Shown here in pieces: positions 45,901 through 58,687 of a stretch of DNA of 64,000 nt. The notes beneath the pieces were generated by a model, which saw only the letters and a program-made list of their open reading frames with translations, did not search any database and was not told the DNA's origin. The stretch lies in the NCBI GenBank assembly GCA_037577475.1, contig CM075203.1, forward strand, positions 657,501-721,500. Direction: 5' to 3'. Source of the DNA: Chaunax sp. Z400. Its lineage: Eukaryota > Chordata > Actinopteri > Lophiiformes > Chaunacidae. A program made the position numbers and the translations under genes. Within the stretch, counting starts at the first letter, position 1. Every line of letters begins with the position of its first letter.

Positions 45901-48900
45901 ATGTGCTCCCATTGAAACTCACCACTGAGCTCTTCTTAAGTAGGCCTTGATGTACGAGTCATCTAGCTTGATGGCACTGGTGCAGTCGTCAATGGCTTGA
46001 CTAAGTTTATTCAGCTGTTGAGGAGGAAGAAGCTGATTAGACACAAACATGAAGAGATCCTACGAATGAGTGGATGTGTTGGTTTACCTTGATGGCTACC
46101 AAGGCTCTGTTGCAGTAGAGTTTGGCGTTGGTCTTGATGTTGTTGGGGTCTATTGTCAGAGCCTCGGTGTACAGCTGGTAGGCTGCTTCATAGCTGCTGC
46201 TCTTGAACGCCTGGTTTCCCTCCTCTTTCTTGGCTTTTAATGCTTTAGCATTCTGTTGTTGAAAGAGAACAAGTCCTGCAGTTTTTTCACCTGCATATGT
46301 GTGTGTGTGTCTGCGTGTGTGTGTGTGTGTCTGCGTGCATGTGTGTCTGCGTGTGTGTGTGTGTGCGTGCATGTGTGTGTGCGTGCATGTGTGTGTCTGC
46401 GTGTGTGCGTGCATGTGTGTGTGTGTCTGCGTGTGTGTGTGTGTGTGAGTCCACTTAAAGCAACCTTGAGTTTTGTAAATGTGTTGCAGTGTGTCATAAA
46501 TGCCTAAATGGCAGAATTTGTTGTACAGTTTGGGTTATTCTGCCTTTTCATTTGTTTTACAAAGGAGAGTTTAAAGCTCCAATATAAATAAAGAGTATTT
46601 TCAAAAATACACTTTATTTATATAGTTTCTTGATCAACCACACATCTGTTTGTCTTTTTCTATTTCAATGAGGAGGAATGAGACGAAGTGACCATCTCAC
46701 CCTGCAGGCCAGCCGGGCCTTTTCGTGGTCGGGTGCCATACGCAGAGCCTGGACAAAGAACTGTACGGCTTTATTGATGCAGTCCTCGTAGTAGAGACAC
46801 AGGCCTCGGACGTACAGAGCGTCGGCGTTGGTGGAATCCAATCGCAGGATATCGCTGTGAAAGTTTGATTTAAAGAGATGCTGTGAAGAATCTGTAGATC
46901 TGAACCATCCTCCTTAGTAGGGAGCTAATAAAGCACATCCTACATCATAACACAAGAGGCCAGCAGTAGCAGAGAAGATGACTGCACTTCTGAAACTAAA
47001 CACACCATAAACCAGTTGTGCCTACCTTGCGACAGACTGGGCCTCTGGATATCGTCCCAGCAGAGCCAGACACTCAGCCTTGAGGATCTTGAGGCGGTGG
47101 CAGCCAGGAGCCACAGATAAGGCCTGATCCATAAAGAACACCACCTGGAAACCAAATACTCAAGTCAAACAAGCTGTTCAGAGTGTAAACATCAAAACAC
47201 AAACTCCTCAGTTCTATGTAAGACGGTAATCATATTGTGATGTCACAGATGTTTCTTACAGCAGACTAAAAACTGATCACATGTCAAATCATCTAAGATG
47301 TGGAAGTTCTGTTTGTGAGTTTGGAGAAAGTACCTCTCTGAAATCTCGCTTCTCAAAGAACAAATTTGCCCTCCGTTCAAAGTCCAGCAGAGTCTCTGCT
47401 CTCTTGATCTAAAAGACAACAATCATCTATCAGCACCTTTCTTTACAGCAGTAATCAAGAAATAAACAGCAAGATTCAGTGTTTGGGACAAAGACTGTGC
47501 TTCAGATGTTATTCCAGTCGATGCCTTCTTAAATCAAAACGCTGATATGATCCAAACCTCCATCAGGGCATCTCTGTTACTGGGCTCCAGCTCCAGAACC
47601 TTCTGATAGCAGTGACTGGCCGCCACGGCGTTTCCTAACCACAGGTGGCATTTTCCCTCACGCAGATGACCCTGCAGGACCAAAACGTCTCATTAGGACT
47701 GAGTTGGACAGTTTGCAGTATTCAGCCTGTTCACACCTGCTACTAACATCTATCCTGATGATCTGATCAGGACTGGACAGCTTTGAGTCTGACAGTTCAC
47801 ACCTAGCATCATAAGGCTTCTCCACATGAGTGATTTGTCATAGATTTGTCATAGACAGCGTTTCGTATAGTTTATAATGTTTCTCCTGACTCAACAATTG
47901 ACTAAAGTCTTTGGACTTTACCCACGGGAGAAAAAAAGTACTATAATATTTAATGTTTCCAGTATTTGTAAGATTCAACATGTTGGCCATCAATAAAATG
48001 TCTTGTTTTATATGTTTAGGTTCAAACAGCTGCTGAATGTTGGCAGGTCAGATTCAGTTTAGACACTGAGGAGACAGGCTGGTGATGTTGTGGTTACTAG
48101 TTCAATCAGTTGAATCAGATGGGGTGTAATCCGTTCTGTCCATTGTTGTTTCTTCTTCTTATTGTTCTATAGAGGACGTCAGTGGAGTAGGTGGTCTTTC
48201 AATGTGGTCCAGACCACCTCTGGATGTGGTCTGAGAGACCTGCTGCCCACTGGTGATCAGATCACTGAGGTCGTCTGTTAACATCAGGTCTGAACGTGGC
48301 CTTATGGCATCTAAAGCTAGATGCAGGAGTCTGTTCAAACTCACCTTCATGAAACAGTCATTCAGTCGCACGGCCTGCTGGGAATCTTCAAGAGCCTCCC
48401 GAAAACGACAAAGCATCATGAGGGTGGCTGCCCTGTTGCCGTAATAACTGGCGTTTTTGGGGCACGCATCTTGAGAAATAGAAATAAAGAACAGATAAAA
48501 AGTCACAAAAGACCTGAGGTGTGATGATTTATAGATAAGTCAGAGGTTTACAGAAAATATATCGTAAGTGAAGAAATATGGCAAAGGAAAGATGTGATGT
48601 AGTTTTCAAGTACATGAAGGAAGCATGAGCTGTAAAATATGTCCAGAGGGGTGATTCATTTCAGCAGTAAGAACATGTTAGTGGTAATCTCACCGATGGC
48701 CTTAGTGTAGCAGCTGAAAGCCTCTGAGTAAGCTTTCTGGCTGTAGAATAGGTTTCCCTGCTCTTTGAAGCCTTCAGCCTGACTGTAGAGAGCAGAAACA
48801 GAAACCTGGGTCAACGTGGAACAGAGAGGATCTGTAGCAGATACTCACAGTATTACAACTGTGTTCGTATCCTGGGAATGTACGATGTTCATCAGAAAGG

Positions 48901-49615
48901 ACCATTAACTGTATATTATCTGTCGATAATGAAAGTATAGCGGATAAATACAGCTGATATGTGCAGCACGAAACATGTTCCATAAGTCAAAAACAGATTT
49001 AACACACTGACAGTTTTAGATGTTTACCTCAGGCTGCGGAGAACTTTCTAGAAAGATGAAAGATGCTAACTAACCTCGTGTCCAGCAACAGACTACACTG
49101 ATGCTGTGTTTCATTTTAATATCTTTTCTTTTACGATATGTAAATGTAAATATGTCCACACCGGTAGATTAAAAATTATTTTAATCTAATTTAACTTCTT
49201 TTAATTTGAGAGTCTCGATGGGCTTGTGCAAAAACAATTCACTTCGCCTGTTGACGAGAAGCCAAGCTAATTTTAAATTTCCCCAATTTTCTGTCTAATT
49301 TGAACGATCCAAAGTATGATAACGACAATGTGTGCAGATTATGGAAAACGATTAAAAATCATTTAGCAGATGTGCTACACGCTCCGTTTCCACCCCAGTG
49401 AGCTTAAGCTAGCTTGTTAGCCTGTCACCGGCTGGTCGCGTGAGCCTTTTGAGCAAATGTCGGAATATTCAGTCGGATTATTATCGATTATTTTCACGTC
49501 TCAGATGTAGCGCAATGAATCCCAGCGAAAAAATATACGTTTACCGTTCCATCTCCTCCGCATTGCCGATTTTGGCCTCTGGGTCCACCGGTACGTCGAT
49601 ATCAACAGCCGCCAT
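42986..49615 (-). CDS. dnajc7: DNAJC7 (TPR2), Hsp70/Hsp90 co-chaperone
   Basis: 14 exons in transcript order: 49545-49615, 48694-48782, 48345-48469, 47558-47671, 47334-47408, 47026-47144, 46701-46854, 46088-46252, 45923-46014, 45304-45377, 44911-45057, 44668-44823, 43118-43192, 42986-43023. Phases agree; 497 residues (human 494). The start MAAVDIDVPVDPEAK lies in AAAAGATGG. TPR repeats fill about residues 25-365, for example FKEQGNLFYSQKAYSEAF, NASYYGNRAATLMM and EEGNQAFKSSSYEAAYQLYT. A J domain follows with KDYYKVLGVGKNATEDEIKK and the HPD motif, which is split over the 44911/44823 exon junction. The C-terminus is GPGNFFFQFG. The TPRs bind Hsp70 and Hsp90, while the J domain stimulates Hsp70 ATPase, helping pass clients such as steroid receptors between chaperones. 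The gene looks intact. Confidence 0.98.
43855..43925. repeat. 24-bp tandem triplication in a dnajc7 intron
   Basis: Three copies of CATATGGAGGGAACGCCACG plus CCCA. The block reads open on the minus strand as a repeated VAFPPYVG but is intronic. Confidence 0.9.
45077..45232. mobile_element. MITE with ~45-bp inverted repeats in a dnajc7 intron
   Basis: The left end (CTGTTTAGTCCCGGTTTTAA, then AATGCGTTTTGGGCGATCGG) matches the reverse complement of the right end (CTGTTTAGACTTGGTTTTAA, then AATGCGTTTTAGGCAATTGG). Total length is ~156 bp with no coding. It lies between exons 45304-45377 and 44911-45057. Confidence 0.85.
45800..45900. repeat. Dispersed element tail, (AAACAAACC)n and GGCAGAGGTAA
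   Basis: AAACAAACAAACCAACAAAC is followed by AACATAACCTCCTCCCTTGG and CAGAGGTAATAATG. The ending is like the copies at 12360-12480 and 41860-41890. It is in a dnajc7 intron. Confidence 0.55.
46298..46446. repeat. (GT)n / GTGTGCGTGCAT microsatellite
   Basis: Alternating purine-pyrimidine repeat in a dnajc7 intron about 50 bases from exon 46088-46252. It could adopt Z-DNA. Open frames in it are spurious. Confidence 0.97.
47723..48303. mobile_element. Inverted-repeat element in a dnajc7 intron
   Basis: The left end TTCACACCTGCTACTAACAT with downstream GATCTGATCAG aligns to the reverse complement of the right end (GTTCAGACCTGATGTTAACA with GATCTGATCA). These are diverged ~45-bp inverted repeats around ~500 bp without coding. 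It resembles other non-autonomous hAT-type elements; the family was not named. Confidence 0.55.
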
Positions 49616-49639
49616 CTTTTCTGGAAAGGAAGATCACAA

Positions 49640-49660
49640 ACAAACGTCATTTCCGGGTAC
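49640..49660 (-). promoter_or_regulatory. dnajc7: dnajc7 promoter: adjacent ETS and CRE-half motifs
   Basis: On the minus strand, CCGGAAATGACG lies about 35 bases upstream of the ATG. It joins an ETS core (CCGGAA) to a CRE half site (TGACG), a pairing common in TATA-less housekeeping promoters. Function is inferred. Confidence 0.45.
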
Positions 49661-50073
49661 TGCTAGCTTAAAACATATATTTTATTTTTTATTTTTAATC
49701 AATTATTTCTTCTTTAAACTATGAGGAAACAGGCCACCAATTTCCAAAAAATAAATTGCTCTATTGAATTTTAAAATTATCCGTGAGTGCCCGAAATCCA
49801 CTACTGTATGTGCTGTAACATAGCAGATGTTAATTGTATTTTATCTAATTTAACTTTATTTTATTTCTGACTATTTTATTTCTTATAGCTATCTTTGTTT
49901 TTCTATTTTTCCCTTCTTATATTTCATGTGAACTGCCACAATGATGTAATTTTCCTGCAGGGATCAATAAAGTATTTCTGATTATGATTGTTTCCATCGT
50001 ATCACTAGAGGGCACTAGAGTATCATAGAGTACAGGATGTACTCCGGGACACATTAAAATGACTTTGTGTTAT
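49661..50073. other. Spacer between dnajc7 and znf385c, with a retroposon tail
   Basis: An AT-rich spacer. About 49930-49985 contains GTAATTTTCCTGCAGGGATC and AATAAAGTATTTCTGATTA, typical (from memory) of fish LINE/SINE 3' tails. No gene was recognised; NKIRAS2, which sits here in human, is not seen. Confidence 0.5.
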
Positions 50074-51267
50074 TTTATTACTCAAACACCATGTATTTAT
50101 ATTTGCAGTGATTCACCGAACATAAGTACAATTTGAATGAAATGTTCCGGTCTTTGTCCTGGTTCTTCAGTCCGTTTGCTCGGTTCAGGACTCTGCCAGC
50201 CTTTTGGACTTTGACTTCTCCTCTGGATTATTTGCCTGGATTCTATGGCTGCCTGTGTATCAAACCTGTTTAGGTAAAGACCATTTAAGTCCAGCCTTGT
50301 GTGTTTTGAGTCGTGCGTTGGGTCCAGTCTCCTCTGTAGCTCCAGTCCTAACTGGTAAAAGAGAAAGAAGATACCACACCTGTGTAAAAACAATACTATT
50401 TATAAGTTCATAGAATACAGTATCAGCATTTTCAGCACATCATTTACATTATTGCAATTGATGCAGTTACAAGTCATTAATATCAACAGGTGACACCTTA
50501 AAAGTACATATTGCTTAAAGATGATTCAGCACTAACAGGTGGGATGGATTTCTCTTTGTTTTTTAAACAACTTTACAAAAAATAACAGGTTTAACAAAGA
50601 CAACTTAAAATTTGTGGATAGTTATTTAAATTTGGGGGGATAACAAACATCAGCTTGTTCTGACAGCAGGACACCCAAAAATGAAGCCCATAATACAGCT
50701 GAAGAGCTCGTTATATTGGCTAAAGTCAAAGAAATATAATTCTCATTTTGTGCAGTTTGACTCCATTCAGTGAATATTCTTGGCTTCATATCAGGGTGGT
50801 TGATTGTCATCTTATCAGACGATGGCTGTAAAGACTAACGTGTTCAGAATGTGATATGGATCTCCTTTGTCTTTATGTTGTTCTGCAGACTAAAGAAGGA
50901 ATGAAGTTTTGTTCTTGTTCAACTAGAAAACCCTCAGAGTGAAAGAATTTTGGCAGCTAACACTAACATTTACTCGTGTATGAGTCATTGTCTTTAAATA
51001 ATAAATAAATAAATAAATCTCAAATATGGCTTCCAGAGGGGTCCAGACCCCGGGGAACATGCACTCAACAGTTTGTTGAGGGGAAACATCTGAGTGATGG
51101 TCCAGTCAGCACCGACATGTCAGTTCCCTCCAGGAGACTGACAAACTGTCATCACTCCAACCTGTCAAACATGACAGGATGCTGTCGCTGCAGAGCGTCC
51201 TGTGCTTCGTCCTCAGCAGGCTGAGATCAGCTGTTAGTCCTGCTCTGGCTGGCTCAGGCCCTCCAGC
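50074..51267 (-). other. znf385c: znf385c 3' UTR (probable)
   Basis: About 1.2 kb from the stop codon to a minus-strand AATAAA (TTTATT at 50074-50079). A 98-codon minus-strand ORF at 50097-50393 has no recognisable domain and is most likely UTR. Confidence 0.4.
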
Positions 51268-54200
51268 CTAGTAAGGGGAGAAGATAATCGGTGCATGTGA
51301 AGCCCTCAGAGGTCCTGGGGCAGGCCTGAAGAGAGTGGGGTTGATCAGGGGACCCTGGATGATGGCTGTGGGACCCGGCGGCAGCCGTAGTGCCATGGGT
51401 CCAGAAGCTATGGTGCACAAGGCAGCTGGATTGAGGGGGCTGGTGAGGAACCCTGCTGGCAGGGCCCTGGAGAGCTGCTTCTGCAGGGCCAGTTTAGTCT
51501 GAAACCAAAGACAAGAGAGGTTCAGTCTAAACAAGACGAAGGGTTTCATCTGAACAACCTCATGGTCTCAGACAGATTCCCAAACAGGTTTAAGTCAAGA
51601 ACCCCTAACTATGAACTATGAGCCTCGATCTGATAAGCATTTAGCTTCTAGAAGTTTTATGATGAAACTAGTCATATGAGTTCATGGGGTTAATTTAGGG
51701 AGCATCCATCTTGGTTTTCCCTCAGCAGAAAGGAGACACATAAACATACAGACATAGATATATAGAGACATAAATAAAGACACTGTTATCATTTGAATCA
51801 ATCATGAGCATGTGTGTGTTTTTTATTGTTGTGAAATGTAGACAGGAATAGTTAGATGTGTGTCTTACCGCCAAGATGGCGCTGGGCTGTAGTTTATTGT
51901 AGGGCGTGAACTTCACTTTGACAGGCCTCCCAGCCAATCGCTCTTTGTGTCTCCTGCTGTTCATGTGCTGAAAGCAGACGATCACACCAACCAATCAGCT
52001 TCTTCCTCAGTTTAAACGTTAATCACTTTAGTTTTTATTCATCAGGGTGAACCGACCTGCTTCAGCTGCGTCTCTGAGTTCACAGACACCTGGCACATTT
52101 CACAGTGAAAAGGCTGACTGGACACACCCACAACTGCTCTGGTCTTGCTGCCCATTTGCTGCTTAACTCTGTAGGTGGGTCTGGGCGATGATGTCATCTT
52201 GACCTTGGATTGTAGCTGGCTGCTGGTGTGACCATCGAGCATCTGTTTGTGCTTGGAGCCTGGTTCAGTCAAACAGAGGAAACATGTGATGCTCTGACAT
52301 CATCTGTTCACTACTACCAGGAAGTATTCCAGGACTCACCACTACAGTGAGACTCCAACTGGGAGCTGGAATTAACCGTCACTTTGCACGTGGGACAGTG
52401 GAGATTCTTGGTGGCCTTCTCCACCTTCACCACCTCCTCCTCCTCCTCGCCTCCTGTGGAGCTCCCCTGAGGGTCAGACTGTGGGGCTGAACTGGTTCCC
52501 GGTCTGCTCCCCTCCACCGGTGGACTGTCTGAGGGCAGATCAGACAGCAGAGGGTCGGGGGAGATCTGTGGGGATGGCTGAGGAGGGAAGAGCGAGGAGG
52601 AGTCTGTGGATGAAGGCTGGGAGGAGGAGCACCACTGGACCTTCTCTGGTTGCTGCTGTGCAGGTTGGGATGAAGAACTCGGACCTGTGGACAGAATCAG
52701 CAGAAGATGAACTACGATGTTGTTGTTTGTATTTCATCTGGAGAGCGATAAACGTTTGTTTAGGATGGTAGTTGATGCTCGCAGAGACAGGTGGATATGT
52801 TGAACTAATCCATCTTCCACCTGGGGCAACGTGGAACACAGGATCATCACTAACCTCTGACTGACGCAGTCGCCGTTTTCATGGCCAGCGTCCAACTTGT
52901 TTAAGTAGCAAATGTTAAAAATAGTAAGTAATGCTCCAACTATGCTGCTGACCACACCTACACCTGACCACACCGACACGTGACCACACTTACACCTGAC
53001 CACACCTACACCTGACCACACATACACCTGACCACACCTACACCTGACCACACCTACACCTGACCACACCGACACGTGACCACACTTACACCTGACCACA
53101 CCTACACCTGACCACACATATACCTGACCACACCTACACCTGACCACACCGACACCTGACCACACCTACACCTGACCACACCGACACCTGACCACACATA
53201 CACCTGACCACACCTACACCTGACCACACCTACACCTGACCACACATACACCTGACCACACCTACACCTGACCACACCGACACCTGACCACACCTACACC
53301 TGACCACACCGACACCTGACCACACCTACACCTGACCACACCTACACCTGACCACGCCTCATTAGAACACCTGACCTCACGTCATTATAACACCTGACCA
53401 CGTCTCATTATAACACCTGACCACACCGACACCTGACCACAGCTACACCTGACCACACCGACACCTGACCACAGCTACATCTGACCACAGCTACACCTGA
53501 CCACACCTACAACTGACCATGCCTCATTAGAACACCTGACTTCACGTCATTATAACACCTGACCACGTCTCATTATAACACCTGACCACGCCTCATTAGA
53601 ACACCTGACCACGCCTCATTTTAACACCTGACCACACCTCATTAGAACACCTGACCTCACGTCATTATAACACCTGACCACGCCTCATTTTAAGACCTGA
53701 CCATGCCTCATTTTAACACCTGACCATGCCTCATTTTAACACCTGACCTCACGTCATTATAACACCTGACCACGCCTCATTTTAACACCTGACCACACCT
53801 CATTTTAACACCTGACCACGCCTCATTTTAACACCTGACCACACCTCATTATAACACCTGACCATGCCTCATTTTAACACCTGACCACGCCTCATTTTAA
53901 CACCTGACCACGCCTCATTTTAACACCTGACCACACCTCATTTTAACACCTGACCACACCTCATTTTAACACCTGAACACGCCTCATTTTAACACCTGAC
54001 CACGCCTCATTTTAACACCTGACCACGCCTCATTTTAACACCTGACCACACCATAAACTGGATCCTTTCACTGAGATACAACAATCCATTCATTTGGTTC
54101 TGGTTCTCTTTTCCCTTTCCCCCCCTTTTTTCAGACCTTTTCTGTATGTTGTCAGGTAAAGTTTTCTTATGAGTTTTATACATAATTTGCTGAACACTAA

Positions 54201-57200
54201 TCTAACATGTATTCATTCCAGATGTAGTTGTGGATTGTAGTTCTGCAGTGTGTATGTTGACCTGTACTAATAAAGCTTACAATAAAGATAAGCTGGGTGT
54301 GATCTATGATTTAAATAAGCAGGTCAGACTCATAAAGATGAATCTTCATACCACAGAAATACATGAATTCTACACAGTCGAGGAATAAATATATTTTCTG
54401 ATTGATTATTTGATCCCTCTTTGTTTCACTTTTCTTTCATGTAATCTTATTTGACATTTTCTTGTCCTCGTCTACTTACTTGTCTCTCTTTAATTTTCAT
54501 ATCTTTTCCCTCTTTTTACTGCTGTCTCCATCATTCTTCTTCTGTCTGTCATTTATTCCCTCCCTCTGTCACCATCAATCAACAACCAGGCCAACGGCTG
54601 AATGAAACAAGCTTATCGTTGTGAGCTTACAGGGAAACAGAAATGAGAAGGGGGAGATCAATAATGAAAATCTAGAGGGAGTGTAGAGAGGATTTTTTAT
54701 CATCGTGCAGAAGAAGAGGCTGAGTTGTTCTTACAGCAGCTGCTCTTCATGCTGACGTTCAGACGATGGACTCATGTTTGCTTTTCTTACACCAACACTA
54801 GGAAGTTCTACATGCTGGGATTTAATGGCTGATATCACCCATAGTGAAAAGCCTGATCAGGTGACTCCAGGTCTGTCCCAGAGGGTCGAGTGTTGAGAGA
54901 ATTTTCATATTGTTTTGACATTACATGGACAGAAAATTAAGGAAATGCTTCATGTGTTCACTATTTACAATATTTTTATTATGCTTTATGATTAAGTTGT
55001 CACCAATAACAACATTTGTGGTTCTTGTTGTACTTTTCAGGTTGTGGTGATGGGCAGAGAACAGGTGGAGACGGTTGTGTTAAACCCTGTGAAATCTGAA
55101 TGAAGGCAGCAGCAGGTACCAGGAATCATCTGTTAGAGATGTTTGAGGCTTCTCCTCATGCAGAGAATTCTCCTCATGGCTGTAATTACCTGGGACAGGT
55201 AATAGCTGCTAATTAGCTGGCTGAGTGGCAGCTAGCAGGCCTTAGTGCTTAATTACTCAGAGATTTAAAAGCAGATTTATACCTGTCATCTCTTTCAGGT
55301 GAGAGTCTGGCGGCGCCTTTGCTCCCGTCTCTGGCTCCCGGTCTTTCCCTGGCATGGATGGACCGTGTCCGGTCTTCTGCCGGCTCCTCTGGGTCTCCAA
55401 GGCCTTTATCTTGCGAGCATGTTTGTGACCTTTGTAGTGGGCCTCTGCCTGGGTCTGACCACCAGCAGAACAAACACAATCATTGGTTAACGTCATGAAA
55501 TCAGCTTCCATCTCTTTAGTTTCACACAGGTTGGACTTAAGCGACTGAAGGTTTGACCCGGAGGAAAAGTCCCCGGTTTGATTATTATCACGGTGGAGCA
55601 GGAATCAGATCTGATCTCATCTGATGACCGACTGGCTGATCGGACTGACTTTCTGAAGAACCATCACATCTGTTTTATATGCACTACTAAGCTTTGGGAA
55701 ACATACATCTACACAACGGGCTATATAGTTATCAGGTTTCATGTTTAAAACTGAATACATTTAAATTACATTCAGTCATTAATGGATTTATGGATCTGAG
55801 CTAAGAAGTTCTCTGTAGACCAGAAACAGATCCAGATCCTCCATTATGGAAAACCAGATTTATGTTGATGACTCATAATATACTGATGATAAACACAAGA
55901 TTCCAGATGTAGGAGGAGCTTTACAGGGTCAACCAATCAGGTGGGGTTACTTTATTTGGTATGAGGCAGATCCCAGATAGTGACATCATCATGGTGACAT
56001 CACCATATTGTGTGCTTTGCCTGTTCAGGAAGACGGTTCAGATTTGAAGGATAACATTAGCCTGCTGACGTGTTGTTCTAATTATTTAGTTGTTTTAGGC
56101 ATTTTAACGTTACATCATAAATCTTTAATTGATGCAATAAGTTGAATAAAAAAACTTTTAGCACTTTCTTTCTGTCACACATCATCATAACAATGAGAAT
56201 AAATGTTTTAAATAAAGTCCAGGTCATAGACTAATGTCAAATTATAATGGTAAAAAAAACTATGGTTATAAACTCCTGACACTTTGTCCAGAGGAACAGA
56301 GCAGAGAGAAGAACAGAAAGAAAGAGACAGATGAAATAAAACAGGTTCATTCCACCAGGCTGCTCCCAATATAAACACGAATATATATAAATGAGCTGCA
56401 ACAATACGACTCAGATGAATATGAAGAGGGAGGAGAAAAAAGCAACACAAGTATTTTCCTTTTAAGACCCTGTTTTAAAAAATGGAGGCTGAATGAATAA
56501 ACTGATTGTCTTGATAAGAGGAAGTATTTTAACCTCGAGGTTACAAAACTGTGAAATAGGATCTAAATATGTGGAAGCTTGGTTGCTTTAGATGAAACCA
56601 GCACCAGAGGTTTCAGCAGTATCATCCTGGTACAGAGGAAAAAACACGCTGGTATGTTTGTATTTCTTTACCCTGGTGTTGGTTTTTAAGGTGCTTCCAT
56701 TACATCATAATACAACATTTACAGAACCTCAGCTTGATGAAGATGAGGCTCCTGTTCGTCCCGGAGGAAGAAGTAAACAGATCATTTGACCCAAAACATT
56801 TCAAAAAGTTGAATTTGATTTTATGAAATTTGTCAGATCTCATAAGATGAATAAAATGTGTTTATTAAATCTGAGGTTGGCAGAATATTTGAATAAAACA
56901 GGAGATAAATGTAGAATAAATGTCTAAAATGACATTTTGTGATTTTGTTTTTGGAGTAGAAATGTTTTCTGTCTCCAAAAGCTACACATAAAATTAGCCT
57001 GAATAATGATGTCATACATATGAAGCTTTGTGTGCAAATGACAAACGAGCAGAACAACAGTCTTTATTTTAAATCAAATATTTATTGTATATGAAAATCT
57101 CACAGAAAAAAGAATCCACCAATGACAGACGAGGAGGCCGATGACGAGCGTGTTGAACATTCTGTCAGCCGTTGAAACCAGCATCCATATTGGAATCGTC

Positions 57201-58687
57201 TTCGGTGCTGCTGTGTCCAGGATGGAGCTCCTGCCAATCACTGATGGGAGGAGTCACAGAGGCGGGACCATCCACATTGGAGCTGATCATTGGTCCGCTG
57301 CTCCAGCATCCTCTGAACAGGATAAGGGAAGGCTGATCCATATTGTTCCTCATTCTGAATAAAAGCTCAAAGGCGGAGAGAAGAGTCGTCGTTTCTCCTC
57401 TGAGCAGCTCAGACGACAAACGTACAACCGGAGATTTAAAGGCTCAAAAACAGGAAGTCTTCGCTGACATGAGGGGACAGGAAGTGTGTGACTTACGGTG
57501 GAGTTGAAGCGCAGGTGGCAGATGTTACAGGAGATGATGGGCTTCTTCTTGGGTGGAGTCACACCAAAGGTGTGGTTTATCACTGCCTTCTGCACCGGGT
57601 CCATCTACCAGGTGAAACACAGACAAACATTCTGTTTGTGTCGGTAACACAACTATTTTAATGCAGCACTCATTTCCACTGAAGACCAACAATATCACAA
57701 AAACATAAGAATTCAAATTTATACGTCACAATATTTAAGACAAAAATAATATGCAGGATATTTTCAGTGGTTAGAAAATGCTTGTAATTATTGTCATTAA
57801 TGAGGAATTCATGTGTTGATCACTTTAATGATGCTGCTGGTAAAGTTTATACATTTACCCCATAATATATATATTATATTTTATAAATTGATTATATTTT
57901 GAATCTGTAAAGTAACATAAATGATCATTAATCACTATATTTATAGTGGAGTAAAAAGTACAATATTCCCCTTTGAAATGTAGTAAACTAGAAGTATATG
58001 GTGGCAGAAAATTAGTAAAAATATAATAATAATAATAGCAGTAATAATAATAGCAAGAATAATAATAATAATAATAATAATAATAACCGATGGCTATATT
58101 TCACTTAAGAATAAATCCTGTTGTTCTAAAACTGATAAATTTGTTTAAAACTTAATATTTCATTATATTGTCTTGTTAATTTGTCGACATGTTCCACTAG
58201 TTTTTCATCGTGTTCTAATCTGTCTATTGATGAGCACTGATAATTATCCACATTACAATTATTAATCTATTAAGGGATAAGAATAAATGAAAGATGTGTC
58301 GTTTTTAGAATAAAGGAATCTTGAATTCAACCTTTTTAAAGTTCAGTGATATTTTCAGCATCAGGTGTCAGACAGGAATCTGTCCCTCCTGATGTCATAA
58401 AAGTTTAAAGCTCCATCTGAACTCCTGATCATTTGGAGATATTTATATCAAGTATCCAACATCGTCATCAAGCCCTCCGCGGAGAGACGCCGCCTCCGGT
58501 GTGACGATGAGACCTATGATGTCACGTCTTACCGCGTTGAAGTTGGGGAAGAGGTTGAGCGGCGAGGAGCTGTTGACCCTGAGCGGCAGGAAGTGCTCCA
58601 GCTGGGCGTGAGGCTGCGGCTGGAGGGGTCGACTTGGCAGAGGAAGGGAGCCCAGGAGGGGGTGGACCTGGTTCTGGGACAGGGCAC
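51268..58687 (-). CDS. znf385c: ZNF385C, U1-type C2H2 zinc-finger protein (5' end not found)
   Basis: Exons in transcript order: 58533-58687, 57497-57604, 55283-55454, 52340-52684, 52057-52259, 51869-51967, 51268-51498. Phases agree; about 371 residues, and an upstream exon must supply the first base of the first codon. The protein reads PLNLFPNFNA-MDPVQKAVINHTFG, then three matrin/U1-like fingers: CNICHLRFNST..HYKGHKH, CPTCKVTVNSSSQLESHC..KH and CEMCQVSVNSETQLKQHM..RH. The C-terminus HAPIIFSPY* is the family signature end. A Ser/Pro/Gln-rich linker with an EEEEE run lies between fingers 1 and 2. The family (ZNF385A-D) binds RNA/DNA and p53-pathway targets; the role of the C member is poorly known. 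I chose C because of synteny with acly and dnajc7. An internal ATG at 57604 could start a shorter isoform. Confidence 0.9.
52955..53350. repeat. 16-bp minisatellite (CACCTGACCACACCTA-type)
   Basis: About 25 units of CACCTGACCACACCTA and variants (CCGA, CATA) in the znf385c intron between exons 55283-55454 and 52340-52684. Each unit has an E-box core CACCTG and ACCACA. Long minus-strand frames rich in Cys/Gly/Val come from this repeat and are not coding. Confidence 0.97.
53351..54052. repeat. 23-bp minisatellite derived from its 16-bp neighbour
   Basis: About 30 units of CACCTGACCACGCCTCATTT followed by TAA, with CATTAG/CATTATAA variants. It shares CACCTGACCAC with the adjoining 16-bp array, so one array probably gave rise to the other. 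Confidence 0.95.
54053..55282. other. znf385c intron remainder
   Basis: About 1.2 kb of ordinary AT-rich intron sequence; no exon or recognised repeat was seen. Confidence 0.5.
58021..58086. repeat. (TAA)n microsatellite
   Basis: Interrupted AATAATAAT tract in a znf385c intron. Confidence 0.95.

Noticed and set aside
46037..46507. His/Thr-rich and Cys/Val-rich open frames
   Set aside because: GT microsatellite. Only 46088-46252 is a real dnajc7 exon.
50097..50393. 98-codon minus-strand ORF
   Set aside because: Lies in the probable znf385c 3' UTR, with no recognisable domain or splice context.
52734..53293. Cys/Gly/Val-rich repeated minus-strand ORFs resembling a metal-binding protein
   Set aside because: The cysteines come from the 16-bp minisatellite; no start, splice or domain support.
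58533..58687. Calling the zinc-finger gene ZNF385A or B
   Set aside because: The fingers and FSPY end fit all members, but the neighbours acly and dnajc7 point to the ZNF385C locus.
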